Source of the DNA: RPQJ01 sp963706755
GTDB lineage: Bacteria; Pseudomonadota; Gammaproteobacteria; Steroidobacterales; Steroidobacteraceae
Assembly (NCBI GenBank): GCA_963706755.1
Contig: CAVPNH010000001.1
Coordinates: forward strand, 1-64,000
Direction of reading: 5' to 3'
Length of the DNA: 64,000 nt
The first letter of the stretch is position 1. Each line of letters starts with the position of its first letter. The position numbers were made by a program, and so were the translations under genes. The notes under the pieces are model-generated. The model ran no database searches and was not told where the DNA came from. It was given only the letters and a program-made list of their open reading frames with translations. Shown here piece by piece: positions 26,128 to 34,503 of the stretch.

Positions 26128-26986
26128 GCAGATAGCCGATTCCCCGCGCGAGATGCAGCGTGATGGTGAGGAGCAGGAACCCGAGGATCGAGATGAACGG
26201 CAGCAGGGCCGGGTGGGGCGCCTGCATCTGCACGTCGCCGTCGATCGTGATCGCGCCCGCATGGTAAAGCAGGACCGCGATCGGCGCGACGGTCGTCGCG
26301 ATGGACACGACGATGCCGACCACGACGAACGTGAAATAGAACACGCCGAGCGGCAGCATCAGCAGGAAGTAGAGCAGCGTGCCCCAGGTGCGCGGGTCCT
26401 TGAGCATTTCGACGATGCGCTTCACGAGCGGCGTCTCGCGATCGTGATACGGCGGTCGGCGCGGCATGCGCGTACCGAGCATGGTCTCGACCAGCCGGCC
26501 CTCGGCAAGGGCGACGATGCGCGTCGTGCCGACGAACAGCAGGAAGAACGGCACGCCGATGATCAGGATCGCGAGGCCGGCCGACAGCGAAAGTCCCGTC
26601 ACCGCGAACGTGAAGTAGAAGATGCCCGTGACCAGCGCGAGCAGCATGTAGAGCAGCGACAGGTAGGCGCGCGGGTCCGCGTAGACGCCGAAGAACCGAC
26701 CCAGCGTGCTCGAGCGCGGCCGCGGCGGCGGCGTGCGCAATGCCTTCTGGATCGTGGCCTCGTTGCTGCGATAGGCGTCGGCCACTTCGTCCGGCGCGCC
26801 GTAGCTCGCGACGATGCCGGCGAGGACGCTGGCTTCGTCCGCGCCCGGCTTCTGCGCGAGTTCCGCGCGCAGGTGCTCCTCTGCGTCGTACAGGGCGTCC
26901 TGCACCAGCGCCTTGTCGGCGCCCTTCAGCGCCGAGCGCAGGGCGTCGAGGTACTGCTCGACCGTACTCGGTGTGGCGGCCGTCAT
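26078..26986 (-). CDS. Membrane protein with N-terminal DUF1700-like domain
   Basis: The ATG at 26986 overlaps the PadR stop (ATGA). 302 residues. About 1-85 is a soluble helical segment (YLDALRSALKGADKALVQDALYDAEEHLR) typical of the DUF1700/HAAS region found beside PadR regulators. Two paired hydrophobic regions follow (LSLLYMLLALVTGIFYFTF, LAILIIGVPFFLLFVGTT, LLYFLLMLPLGVFYFTFVVV) and a last segment (LPFISILGFLLLTITLHL). The two halves share FYFTF motifs and look like an internal duplication, as in sensor-type membrane domains. The PadR-membrane partner arrangement suggests a stress-responsive envelope function. Confidence 0.8.
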   Translation of the reverse strand: MTAATPSTVEQYLDALRSALKGADKALVQDALYDAEEHLRAELAQKPGADEASVLAGIVASYGAPDEVADAYRSNEATIQKALRTPPPRPRSSTLGRFFGVYADPRAYLSLLYMLLALVTGIFYFTFAVTGLSLSAGLAILIIGVPFFLLFVGTTRIVALAEGRLVETMLGTRMPRRPPYHDRETPLVKRIVEMLKDPRTWGTLLYFLLMLPLGVFYFTFVVVGIVVSIATTVAPIAVLLYHAGAITIDGDVQMQAPHPALLPFISILGFLLLTITLHLARGIGYLHGQLAKNLLVRPPGAD

Positions 26987-27369
26987 GGCGTCGTCTCCTC
27001 GGTGGTGGCGCGTTGCACGATTGAATCCACGAAGCTGCGCGTCTCGGTCCAGCTTGCGCGCCACGCGGTCAGGACCTCACGCCCCAGCGGCGTGATCCGA
27101 TAGTACCTGCGGGGCGGGCCGGCATAGGACGGGACGACACGGCTGGTGAGGAGGCCGGCCGCGCTCATGTTGCGCAGGACCGGGTAGAGCGCGCCCTGCT
27201 TGAAGGGGCTGGCCGCGGCGGGGTCGGCGCCGAGGCGCTTTGCGATCTCGTAGCCGTAGAGGTCGGAGTCCGCATCGGACAGGACGGACAGCAGGACCAG
27301 GGAGGTGAGTCCGGCACTGAGCTCCCGCTGGAACTTGCGGACGATGGGCTCCGCATCGCCGGCAGGCAT
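26983..27369 (-). CDS. PadR-family transcriptional regulator
   Basis: A winged-helix PadR protein: FQRELSAGLTSLVLLSVLSD, LYGYEIAKRLG, FKQGALYPVLRNMSAAGLL and GPPRRYYRITPLGREVL. I choose the ATG at 27369 (128 residues). The longer frame would use a TTG at 27438, but that codon lies inside a convincing promoter on the same strand, so it cannot be translated from that transcript. It is the first gene of a coupled operon with the DUF1700-like membrane protein, a lipoprotein and a DUF192 protein. By family it represses its own operon. Confidence 0.88.
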   Translation of the reverse strand: MPAGDAEPIVRKFQRELSAGLTSLVLLSVLSDADSDLYGYEIAKRLGADPAAASPFKQGALYPVLRNMSAAGLLTSRVVPSYAGPPRRYYRITPLGREVLTAWRASWTETRSFVDSIVQRATTEETTP

Positions 27370-27426
27370 GTCATCAGCTTGGATGATCGTCACTTCGGCA
27401 CTCGCGTCTGGCGGTAAGTGGGTAGT

Positions 27427-27463
27427 ATTAGATAGCAAACACTATAGTGCAGTCAACTATAGT
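27427..27463 (-). promoter_or_regulatory. PadR operon promoter with twin palindromic operator sites
   Basis: On the minus strand TTGACT (27456-27451), an 18-base spacer and TCTAAT (27432-27427) form a near-consensus sigma-70 promoter. Two perfect palindromes ACTATAGT lie at 27456-27463 (touching the -35) and 27441-27448 (inside the spacer), 15 bases apart. This is where an autorepressor would sit. PadR itself is the likely ligand. Confidence 0.72.
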
Positions 27464-27654
27464 ATCTTCCGGCCAGTAGCTGGGGTGCTGGGCGGCCTGG
27501 GTCCGGGGCGAGCCAGGGTCCTGGGGCCGTCGCTCGACGGGATGCCGCATCACAGCCGGCAATCCACCGGCATCGTGGCATTCGCTCAGGTGCCCTGCGG
27601 CGTGCGCTGTCTGTAACATCATCCAAACAAACCCGTGATGGAGTGGCAGGCCTG

Positions 27655-28935
27655 ATGACCACCGAGCAGCAGCGACAGTTTGCCCCGAGGCGCTACCTGA
27701 GCCGGCTCACCCGCGGGACGCTCGCAGTGATCATGGCGGGAGGCCGCGGCGAGCGGCTGAAGGACCTGACCGAGGATCGCTGCAAGCCGGCGACGCCGTT
27801 CGGCGGCAAGTTCCGCATCATCGACTTCGTGCTGTCGAACTGCGTGAACTCCGGCATCCGGCAGATCTCGGTGCTGACGCAGTACAAGGCGCACTCGCTG
27901 ATCCAGCACATCCAGGGCGGCTGGAGCTACCTGCGAGGTGAATTCGGCGAGTTCGTCGAGATCATCCCGGCGCAGCAGCGACTCGGCCCGGACTGGTACC
28001 AGGGCACGGCCGATGCGCTCTGGCAGAACATGGAGATCATCCGCGCCCACCGCCCGCTGCACGTGCTGGTCCTCGCGGGCGACCACATCTACAAGATGGA
28101 CTACGGCCCGATGATCGGCTTCCACGTGGAGAAGGAGGCGGACATCACGGTCGGCGTGGTCGAGGTGCCCGTCGACCGCGCGCGCGAATTCGGCGTGCTC
28201 ACCGTGGACGAATCGAATCGAGTGGTGCGATTCCAGGAAAAGCCGCTCGCCCCGGAGCCTGTGCCGGGACGCCCGGACATCGCACTCGCCTCGATGGGCA
28301 TCTACGTCTTCAATCCGAAGCTGCTCGAGCGCCTGCTGCGCGCCGACGCCGGGAACCCGGATTCGGCGCACGACTTCGGCAGGAACATCGTTCCGGACGC
28401 GATCGCGAACCTTCGCGTGTTCGCCTACCCCTTCGAGGACGTGCGCACCAAGGCGCAGAACTACTGGCGCGACGTCGGCACGGTGGATGCCTATTACGAG
28501 GCGAACATGGAACTGGTGCGCGTCTCGCCGGAACTCAACATCTACGACGAGCAATGGCCGATCTGGACCTACCAGGAGCAGTTGCCGCCCGCCAAGTTCG
28601 TGTTCGACGAGGACGACCGGCGCGGCGTCGCGATCGATTCGATGGTGTCGGGCGGCTGCATCATCTCGGGATCGCGCGTGTCGAACTCGCTGCTCTGTTC
28701 CAATGTGCGCGTGCACGACCGCTCGACGATCGACCGGTCCGTGATCCTGCCGCGCGTGAGGGTCGGCGAGCGCTGCGTGATCCAGGGCGCGATTGTCGAC
28801 GAGGGCGCGGTAGTTCCGGACGGCACGCAGATCGGCGTCGACCCCGTCGCGGATGCCGAGCGCTTCCACGTGACGGAAGGCGGCATCGTCCTCGCGACAT
28901 CGGCTATGCTGCGGGCTGCTTCGAAGCCCGGCTGA
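27655..28935 (+). CDS. glgC: Glucose-1-phosphate adenylyltransferase
   Basis: The ATG at 27655 is chosen; an in-frame GTG 12 bases upstream overlaps the GGAG ribosome site. About 426 residues, as usual. Diagnostic motifs are AVIMAGGRGERLKDLTEDRC, KPATPFGGKFRIIDFVLSN, YQGTADALWQN, VLAGDHIYKMDY and FQEKP. The C-terminal left-handed beta-helix contains SNSLLCSNVRVHDRSTI and DPVADAERFHV. It makes ADP-glucose from glucose-1-phosphate and ATP, the committed step of glycogen synthesis. It works with glgA 0.6 kb downstream on the opposite strand. Confidence 0.97.
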   Translation: MTTEQQRQFAPRRYLSRLTRGTLAVIMAGGRGERLKDLTEDRCKPATPFGGKFRIIDFVLSNCVNSGIRQISVLTQYKAHSLIQHIQGGWSYLRGEFGEFVEIIPAQQRLGPDWYQGTADALWQNMEIIRAHRPLHVLVLAGDHIYKMDYGPMIGFHVEKEADITVGVVEVPVDRAREFGVLTVDESNRVVRFQEKPLAPEPVPGRPDIALASMGIYVFNPKLLERLLRADAGNPDSAHDFGRNIVPDAIANLRVFAYPFEDVRTKAQNYWRDVGTVDAYYEANMELVRVSPELNIYDEQWPIWTYQEQLPPAKFVFDEDDRRGVAIDSMVSGGCIISGSRVSNSLLCSNVRVHDRSTIDRSVILPRVRVGERCVIQGAIVDEGAVVPDGTQIGVDPVADAERFHVTEGGIVLATSAMLRAASKPG

Positions 28936-28968
28936 GGCCGGGACCAGTCCGCGCCGAGGAGACTCCAG

Positions 28969-29478
28969 ATGTCCAGGTTTGTGCTGCGGGCGCTGCTGCT
29001 CGCCACTATGTTCGCGCTCGCGTCCTGCTCGACATTCGGGTCGAAGCTCGAGGCACCCACGCTCAGCGTATTGGGAGTGCAGGTCCTGAGCGGCGACATG
29101 TTCTCGCAGCGGTTCAGGATCCGCGTGAAGGTCCAGAATCCGAACGACCTCGAGGTGCCGGTGCGCGGCCTCGATTACACCTTGTTCCTGATGGGTGACC
29201 AGTTCGGAACGGGCGCGAGCGACCACGAATTCGTGCTCCCGGCGCTCGGCGAGGCCGAGTTCGACATGCTCCTCACGACAGACTTCGTGAGTTCCCTCGG
29301 CCGGCTGGTGAGCCGCATGGGAGGCAACAAGCTGGAGAACGTCGAGTACGAGATCACGGGCAAGCTCTACCTGGAGAAGGGCATGGTCCGGACCATCCCG
29401 TTCGCGCACAAGGGACTGGTCAATTTCTCGAAGGCCTTGAAGCAGGCGAAGTCGGAACACCAGGCGCCCGGCACCTGA
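28969..29478 (+). CDS. LEA14-like (LEA type 2) lipoprotein
   Basis: 169 residues; GAGGAG seven bases before the ATG. The signal peptide ends in a lipobox (MFALASC). The mature part has the LEA-2/WHy-type beta-sandwich pattern: PTLSVLGVQVL, FRIRVKVQNPNDLEVPVRGLD, FVLPALGEAEFDMLLTTDF and EYEITGKLYLEKG. The family includes desiccation-related proteins; bacterial members are membrane-anchored and poorly understood. It lies 33 bases after glgC and may be cotranscribed with it. The palindromic repeat pair begins two bases after its stop. Confidence 0.85.
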   Translation: MSRFVLRALLLATMFALASCSTFGSKLEAPTLSVLGVQVLSGDMFSQRFRIRVKVQNPNDLEVPVRGLDYTLFLMGDQFGTGASDHEFVLPALGEAEFDMLLTTDFVSSLGRLVSRMGGNKLENVEYEITGKLYLEKGMVRTIPFAHKGLVNFSKALKQAKSEHQAPGT

Positions 29479-29479
29479 A

Positions 29480-29553
29480 AATAGGGGACATTCCCCTCAT
29501 TTCCGTTGAGCAGACCTGCCGCGCTCGCGCGAAAAAGGGGGATGTCCCCTATT
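29480..29553. repeat. REP-like inverted palindrome pair (second site)
   Basis: The left arm at 29480-29497 is AATAGGGGACATTCCCCT. The right arm at 29536-29553 is, on the minus strand, AATAGGGGACATCCCCCT. The arms differ at one base and are separated by 38 bases. They fill the gap between the convergent LEA14-like and glgA genes, the same setting as the pair at 6652-6737. Confidence 0.75.
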
Positions 29554-29559
29554 TCCGTC

Positions 29560-31011
29560 CTATTTCAGGCAGCGCTCGTACAGCCGCTCGTACTCCGCGC
29601 CCTGCGCATCCCAGGAAAAATCCTGGCTCATTCCGTTCAACACCAGCCGTCGCCACAGTGTCGGCTGGGCGTACCAGTCGAGCGCCGTCACGAGTGCCCA
29701 GCGGACCGCGGGCGCGTCGAAGTCGTTGAAGAGGATGCCGGTGCCCTGGCCGGTGGCCGGGTCGAAATGACGCACCGAGTCGGCCAGGCCCCCGGTGCGG
29801 CGCACGACCGGAACCGTGCCGTACTTCAGGCTGTACATCTGGTTCAGGCCGCAGGGCTCGTACATCGACGGCATCAGGAAGATGTCGGACGCCGCCTCGA
29901 TCATGTGCGCGAGTTCCTCGCTGTAACCGCTGTAGAACGTGGCACGGCCCGGGAAGCGCTCCTGGAGACCGTGCAGGAACGTCTCGTAGCGGTGCTCGCC
30001 GCTGCCGAGTGCAACGAAGCGCAGGTCCCGCGAGGCGAGCAGTTCCGGCAGCACGTCGAAGAGCAGGTCCAGGCCCTTCTGTCGCGTGAGCCGGGACACC
30101 ATGCCGACGAGCGGCGTGTCCGGCGCCGCCGGCATGCGCAGCAGGTCGAGGAGCGCCCGCTTGTTCCACAGCTTGCCGGTCAGGTCCGACGCGTCGTAGC
30201 GATGCGGAATGTAGCGGTCGGTGGCCGGGTTCCACTCCTCGTAGTCCACGCCATTCAGGATGCCGGTCACGATGTCGCCTCGCGCGCGCAGGTCGGCGTC
30301 GAGGCCGTGGCCACCGTCGGGCGTGCGGATCTCCACGGCGTAGGTGGGACTTACGGTCGTCACGGCGTCGGCGTACATGACGCCGAGCCGCATCGGGTTG
30401 ATGCGACCGGCGGCGAGGTCGGGCCGATGCAGGGCCTCGATGCCGACGCCGGGACCCAGGTCCTCGGCACGGTCCGCGGAGAAGATGCCCTGGTAGCCGA
30501 TGTTGTGAATCGTGAACACGCTGCGCGTCGCGCCGAAGATGCCGCGGTCCCAGGCATAGGCGTTCCTGAGCAGCAGGGGTGCCATCGCGGTGTGCCAGTC
30601 GTTCGAGTGCATGATCTGCGGCGCAAAGCCCATGCGCTGGCAGCACTCGAACGCCGCGCGGGTGAGCGCCAGGTAGCGCACGTGCTCGTCCGGGGCGTCG
30701 GAGTAGACCCGCGGCCGGTCGAACAGAGCGGGGCAGTCGACCAGGTAGGTCCACAGGTCGGTGCCAGGCACCCGCGCGGTCTGCACGTCGTAGCGGAACT
30801 CGTGCGGCCCGACGCGCAGCGCGAGCCCGCGCAGGAAGTCCACCGGCCGACGGTCGACGCCCGCGAGTTCCATCTGGCCGTGCAGCGGCACGAAGACGCG
30901 CAGTTCGTGGCCGCGCCGCGCGAGGTGGCGCGTGAGCGCTGCGGCGACGTCGCCGAGGCCGCCGGTCTTGGCGAACGGGGAATACTCGGCGGCGAGGAAG
31001 CAGATCCGCAT
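29560..31011 (-). CDS. glgA: Glycogen synthase (ADP-glucose dependent)
   Basis: 483 residues, normal for bacterial GlgA. The start MRICFLAAEYSPFAKTGGLG carries the KTGGL motif that binds ADP-glucose. MHSNDWHTAMAPLLL, FTIHNIGYQGIF, VSRLTRQKGLDLL, ALGSGEHRYE and the C-terminal MPSMYEPCGLNQMYSLKYGT (GT5 glucosyltransferase E-x7-E region) are all present. It extends alpha-1,4-glucan chains in the cytosol, using the product of glgC. No branching enzyme or phosphorylase gene lies in the window. Confidence 0.97.
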   Translation of the reverse strand: MRICFLAAEYSPFAKTGGLGDVAAALTRHLARRGHELRVFVPLHGQMELAGVDRRPVDFLRGLALRVGPHEFRYDVQTARVPGTDLWTYLVDCPALFDRPRVYSDAPDEHVRYLALTRAAFECCQRMGFAPQIMHSNDWHTAMAPLLLRNAYAWDRGIFGATRSVFTIHNIGYQGIFSADRAEDLGPGVGIEALHRPDLAAGRINPMRLGVMYADAVTTVSPTYAVEIRTPDGGHGLDADLRARGDIVTGILNGVDYEEWNPATDRYIPHRYDASDLTGKLWNKRALLDLLRMPAAPDTPLVGMVSRLTRQKGLDLLFDVLPELLASRDLRFVALGSGEHRYETFLHGLQERFPGRATFYSGYSEELAHMIEAASDIFLMPSMYEPCGLNQMYSLKYGTVPVVRRTGGLADSVRHFDPATGQGTGILFNDFDAPAVRWALVTALDWYAQPTLWRRLVLNGMSQDFSWDAQGAEYERLYERCLK

Positions 31012-31210
31012 TTGCGCAGTGTGCCATCAGGGGCGGACGGGCCGCGATGGGCAGCTGCAGAAAACCGCGATCCCGGCAGGGTCCGGGCGCGACGGCGCGT
31101 ACGAACCGCCCGGTCATGCGGCCTGAATCAAGGGCTTGGAGGCGAGATCGCGGGCGCCGCAGGCCGACGGCCGGACACGCAGCACGATTCGGGTGGCGCG
31201 CGTTCCGTGC

Positions 31211-32107
31211 ATGCTTATCCTGTCGGCCATGAAGTCCCATCACATCACGTCATGTTCCGGCACCTCCCCGCTCGACTACCGTCGCATCGAGCGGGCCATC
31301 GGCTTCATGGACGAGCGATTTCTCGAACAGCCCAGCCTCGCGGAGGTCGCGAAGTCCGCGGGCGTGGCGCCGCATCACTTCGCGCGCATGTTCCGCCGCT
31401 GGGCAGGCATCTCGCCGAAGCAGTTCATGCAGCGCCTCGCGCTCGAAGCGGCGCGCAGTTCGCTGGGGCGCGGGGAATCGGTGCTGCAGGCGGCGCTCGA
31501 TGCGGGTCTTTCCGGGCCCGGGCGGCTGCACGATCTGTTCGTCACGCTCGAGGCGGTGACGCCGGGCGAATACAAGGCGCGCGGGCGCGGACTCACGATC
31601 CGGCACGGGACGGTCGCGACCCCGTTCGGATCAGCGGTGATCGCGCTCACCGGCCGCGGCATCGGCTTCGTCGGGTTCGAGGTGTCGCGCGGCGACGTGC
31701 CCGGCTGGACCGATTACCGGCAGGCCTGGCGCGATGCGTCGTTCGTGGCGGACGAGCCTGCAGCCGGCGCGGTCGCCGCGCGGATCTGGGGCGCAGGGTC
31801 GCGTACGGACGAGCCATTGCGGCTCTGGGTCCACGGATCCAACTTCCAGATCCAGGTGTGGCAGGCGCTGCTGCGCAGCGCCCGTGATCTTACGGTCAAC
31901 TATTCCGACATCGCCCGGGGGATCGGCCGGCCGTCGGCCGCGCGCGCCGTGGGCGGTGCAGTGGGCGCGAACCACGTCGCATGGTTGATACCCTGTCATC
32001 ACGTGCTGCGCGCCAGCGGGGCGCTGGGCGGCTATCGATGGGGCGTGGAACGCAAGCGAACCATGCTCGCGTGGGAGTTGTCGCGCTCGATTTCAGCAGG
32101 AGCCTGA
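31211..32107 (+). CDS. AraC-type HTH fused to O6-methylguanine-DNA methyltransferase (Ada-like)
   Basis: Start at the ATG 31211 (an alternative ATG is at 31229). About 298 residues. Residues 20-120 are an AraC-type DNA-binding domain (SLAEVAKSAGVAPHHFARMF, VLQAALDAGLSGPGRLHDLF). The C-terminal half is a DNA methyltransferase ending in IPCHHVLRASGALGGYRWG, with the active-site Cys near residue 260. The N-terminal methyl-phosphotriester Cys domain of full Ada is missing. Such proteins repair O6-alkylguanine and may still act as regulators. Divergent from glgA. Confidence 0.92.
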   Translation: MLILSAMKSHHITSCSGTSPLDYRRIERAIGFMDERFLEQPSLAEVAKSAGVAPHHFARMFRRWAGISPKQFMQRLALEAARSSLGRGESVLQAALDAGLSGPGRLHDLFVTLEAVTPGEYKARGRGLTIRHGTVATPFGSAVIALTGRGIGFVGFEVSRGDVPGWTDYRQAWRDASFVADEPAAGAVAARIWGAGSRTDEPLRLWVHGSNFQIQVWQALLRSARDLTVNYSDIARGIGRPSAARAVGGAVGANHVAWLIPCHHVLRASGALGGYRWGVERKRTMLAWELSRSISAGA

Positions 32108-32166
32108 GGCCGGGCGCAAGCAGCGTCGAGCGGGCGGCAGCCTGCAAATCGTGGCAGGCGGTGACA

Positions 32167-32188
32167 GGCTGCGCAGGACTGCGCAGCC
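32167..32188. terminator. Hairpin between convergent Ada-like and phaR genes
   Basis: A perfect 9-bp stem (GGCTGCGCA / TGCGCAGCC) with loop GGAC lies between the two stop codons. There is no T run on either strand, so it would be an atypical or bidirectional terminator, or an mRNA 3' stabiliser. Confidence 0.4.
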
Positions 32189-32194
32189 GCGAAA

Positions 32195-32680
32195 TCAGCT
32201 CCGCTTGTCGTCGTCGTCGCGGCCCTTGTCGCGCTTCGGCATGATCGCGCCGAGCAGGCTTTCCTGGGCCTTCGCGAGGGTCTCCAGGTTCTGGCGCGTG
32301 ATGTCCGCGACGGTGGAGATCGGCGTGCTCGCGACGATCTTCGAGATCTGCGCCTGCAGCGCTTCCTGCTGGTTCAGGAAGGTCTCGACGCTCTTCTCGA
32401 GGAAGCCCGCGAGGAACCCCTGCATGGCATTGCCGTAGAAGCGGATGATCGCCTCGAGCACCTTGGTGCTCAGGATCGGGCGCCCGAACTGCTCCTGCTC
32501 CGCGATCACCTGCAGGAGGATGTGGCGGGTGATGTCGTGGCCGGTCTTGTCCTCGACGACTTTCAGCTTCTCGCCCTTGACCACCAGCGCGCGGATGTCG
32601 TCCAGTGTGATGTGGCGGCTCTGCGACGCGTCGTAGAGGCGACGGTTCGCGTACTTCTTGATCAGGCGTTCCTGGCTCAT
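32195..32680 (-). CDS. phaR: Polyhydroxyalkanoate synthesis repressor PhaR
   Basis: 161 residues. The N-terminal PHB/PHA accumulation regulator DNA-binding domain is clear (RLIKKYANRRLYDASQSRHITLDD in outline), followed by KVVEDKTGHDITRHILLQVI. The middle part has hydrophobic helices (ILSTKVLEAIIRFYGNAMQG, FLEKSVETFLNQQEALQAQI) that bind PHA granules in the family. The C-terminus is charged (KRDKGRDDDDKRS). PhaR represses phasin and PHA genes until polymer forms. No PHA synthase is in the window, so its targets lie elsewhere. Confidence 0.94.
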   Translation of the reverse strand: MSQERLIKKYANRRLYDASQSRHITLDDIRALVVKGEKLKVVEDKTGHDITRHILLQVIAEQEQFGRPILSTKVLEAIIRFYGNAMQGFLAGFLEKSVETFLNQQEALQAQISKIVASTPISTVADITRQNLETLAKAQESLLGAIMPKRDKGRDDDDKRS

Positions 32681-32875
32681 GCGCGGAGTGTACCTCGGAG
32701 CTGTTGCGGCGCACGACGGTTGCGCTGCTGCATGTTCCCGATTCTAGGTGCGGGTTCCTTGCGCCGCAACATGGCGGCGCCGTCGGCTTCCAGTGATGGC
32801 GCTGCCCATCGGCTGGTGGTGCCGCCGGTGCCGCCCGGCTTAGACTCCGGCGTCCACACTCGAACGGGATCTCCC

Positions 32876-33346
32876 ATGCCGCAGCAGCTATTGCTCGCCG
32901 AGTTGTCACGCCGCATCGGCGAGGAAGTCCACGTGAGTGACTGGCTCCGCATCACGCAGGACAGGATCAACGCGTTCGCGGACGCCACCGGTGACCACCA
33001 GTGGATCCACGTCGACGTGGCCCGCGCCGAGCGCGAATCCCCGTGGCGCTCGACCATTGCGCACGGTTACCTGACGCTGTCGCTCTATCCGATGCTGCGT
33101 GGCCTGGTCGCGTCGGGCCAGCCTCCGTACCCGGGTGTGAAGCAGGCCGTCAACTATGGCCTGGACAAGCTGAGGTTCCCGAGCGCCGTGCAGGCCGGGA
33201 GCCGGGTGCGCGCGCGCTGCAAGCTGCTCAAGGTAGAGGAGGTTGCCGGGGGGCTGCAGATCATGGAGCAGTACACGGTGGAGATCGAGGGGCAGCCGAA
33301 GCCGGCCTGCGTCGCCGAGGCCATCATGCGGCTCTATTTCGCCTGA
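32876..33346 (+). CDS. MaoC-like (R)-specific enoyl-CoA hydratase
   Basis: The ATG at 32876 gives 156 residues, a single hot-dog domain. DWLRITQDRINAFADATGDHQWIH is the MaoC hydratase motif with the catalytic Asp and His. STIAHGYLTLSLYPML and a NYGLDKLRFPSAVQAGSRVR strand follow. It hydrates 2-enoyl-CoA to (R)-3-hydroxyacyl-CoA, which can feed PHA synthesis. Divergence from phaR across a 195-base gap is consistent with that, though the link is inference. Confidence 0.9.
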   Translation: MPQQLLLAELSRRIGEEVHVSDWLRITQDRINAFADATGDHQWIHVDVARAERESPWRSTIAHGYLTLSLYPMLRGLVASGQPPYPGVKQAVNYGLDKLRFPSAVQAGSRVRARCKLLKVEEVAGGLQIMEQYTVEIEGQPKPACVAEAIMRLYFA

Positions 33347-33456
33347 GTCCGCCCCGGTTGGAATCTCCTGATTCCAGCGCGGCATGAGCGCCGGGCCGCG
33401 ACCCGGCTTATAGTCCGCGGCAAGCCGCATGCCCCTTCGGGGCGGGAGACCAGTTC

Positions 33457-34398
33457 ATGATCTACGACAGTATCCTGCAGACGATCGGGCGCACGCCCGT
33501 CGTGCGCATCAATCGCATCGCCCCCGGGCACGTCACGATTTACGTGAAGTGCGAGTTCTTCAACCCGCTGTCCTCGGTGAAGGACCGCCTCGCGATCGCG
33601 ATCATCGAGGACGCCGAGCGCAGCGGGGCGCTCAAGCCCGGCCAGACGGTGGTCGAGGCCACCTCCGGCAACACCGGCATCGCGCTTGCGATGGTCTGCG
33701 CCGCAAAGGGATATCCGTTCGTCGCCGTGATGGTGGAGACGTTTTCGGTCGAGCGCCGCAAGATCATGCGCATGCTCGGCGCCAAGGTGATCCTCACGCC
33801 CGCGGCCGAGCGCGGCAGCGGCATGGTGCGCAAGGCGGCCGAGCTCGCGAAGAAGCACGGCTGGTTCCTGGCGCGGCAGTTCGAGAACGAAGCGAATCCG
33901 GCCTATCACCGCCAGACGACGGGCCCCGAGATCCTGAGCGACTTCGCCGGTCGCAGGCTCGATTTCTTCGTCACCGGCTGGGGCACGGGCGGCACGCTCA
34001 CCGGCGCCGGCGAGATGATCCGCCTGGCCCGGCCCGAGGTGCGGGTGATCGCCACCGAACCTGCGGGTGCCTCGCTGCTCTCGGGCGCCGAGTTCAAGCC
34101 GCACAAGATCCAGGGCTGGACGCCGGATTTCGTGCCGGCCGTGCTCAATCGTTCCGTGCCGCACGAAATCGTCCCGGTTGGGGACGATGAGGCCATCGCC
34201 GCCGCACGCGCGCTCGCGAGCCGCGAAGGCATCTTCTGCGGCATCTCGTCCGGGGGAACGTTCGCCGCGGCGCTCAAGGTCGCGGAAAAGGCGCCGAAGG
34301 GTTCGGTCATCCTTGCGATGCTGCCGGACACTGGCGAGCGCTATCTGTCTACGCCGCTGTTCGAGGGCATCGCCGAGGGTTCGGACCCGGAGCCCTGA
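33457..34398 (+). CDS. cysK: Cysteine synthase (O-acetylserine sulfhydrylase)
   Basis: 313 residues. FFNPLSSVKDRLAIAI contains the PLP-binding Lys, TSGNTGIALAMVCAAKGY is the substrate loop, and TGWGTGGTLTGAG is the PLP phosphate loop. The C-terminal part IFCGISSGGTFAAAL and LPDTGERYLSTPLF is typical. It makes L-cysteine from O-acetylserine and sulfide. CysM would be an alternative name, but the GGTLTG loop and the YLSTPLF end favour CysK. GGGAG precedes the ATG. Confidence 0.92.
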   Translation: MIYDSILQTIGRTPVVRINRIAPGHVTIYVKCEFFNPLSSVKDRLAIAIIEDAERSGALKPGQTVVEATSGNTGIALAMVCAAKGYPFVAVMVETFSVERRKIMRMLGAKVILTPAAERGSGMVRKAAELAKKHGWFLARQFENEANPAYHRQTTGPEILSDFAGRRLDFFVTGWGTGGTLTGAGEMIRLARPEVRVIATEPAGASLLSGAEFKPHKIQGWTPDFVPAVLNRSVPHEIVPVGDDEAIAAARALASREGIFCGISSGGTFAAALKVAEKAPKGSVILAMLPDTGERYLSTPLFEGIAEGSDPEP

Positions 34399-34503
34399 GG
34401 GCGGGGTGCCGCGGCGCGGCGCGCGCTCGTTTCCTGCGGCGAAGGGTGGGATAATTCCCGGCCATTTTCGGCTGGTCCGGCGTCGGAGCCGCGCATCCCA
34501 CTC

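Noticed and set aside
27370..27438. N-terminal extension of PadR from a TTG at 27438
   Set aside because: The TTG lies between the -35 and -10 of a good promoter on the same strand, so it is not in the transcript from that promoter.
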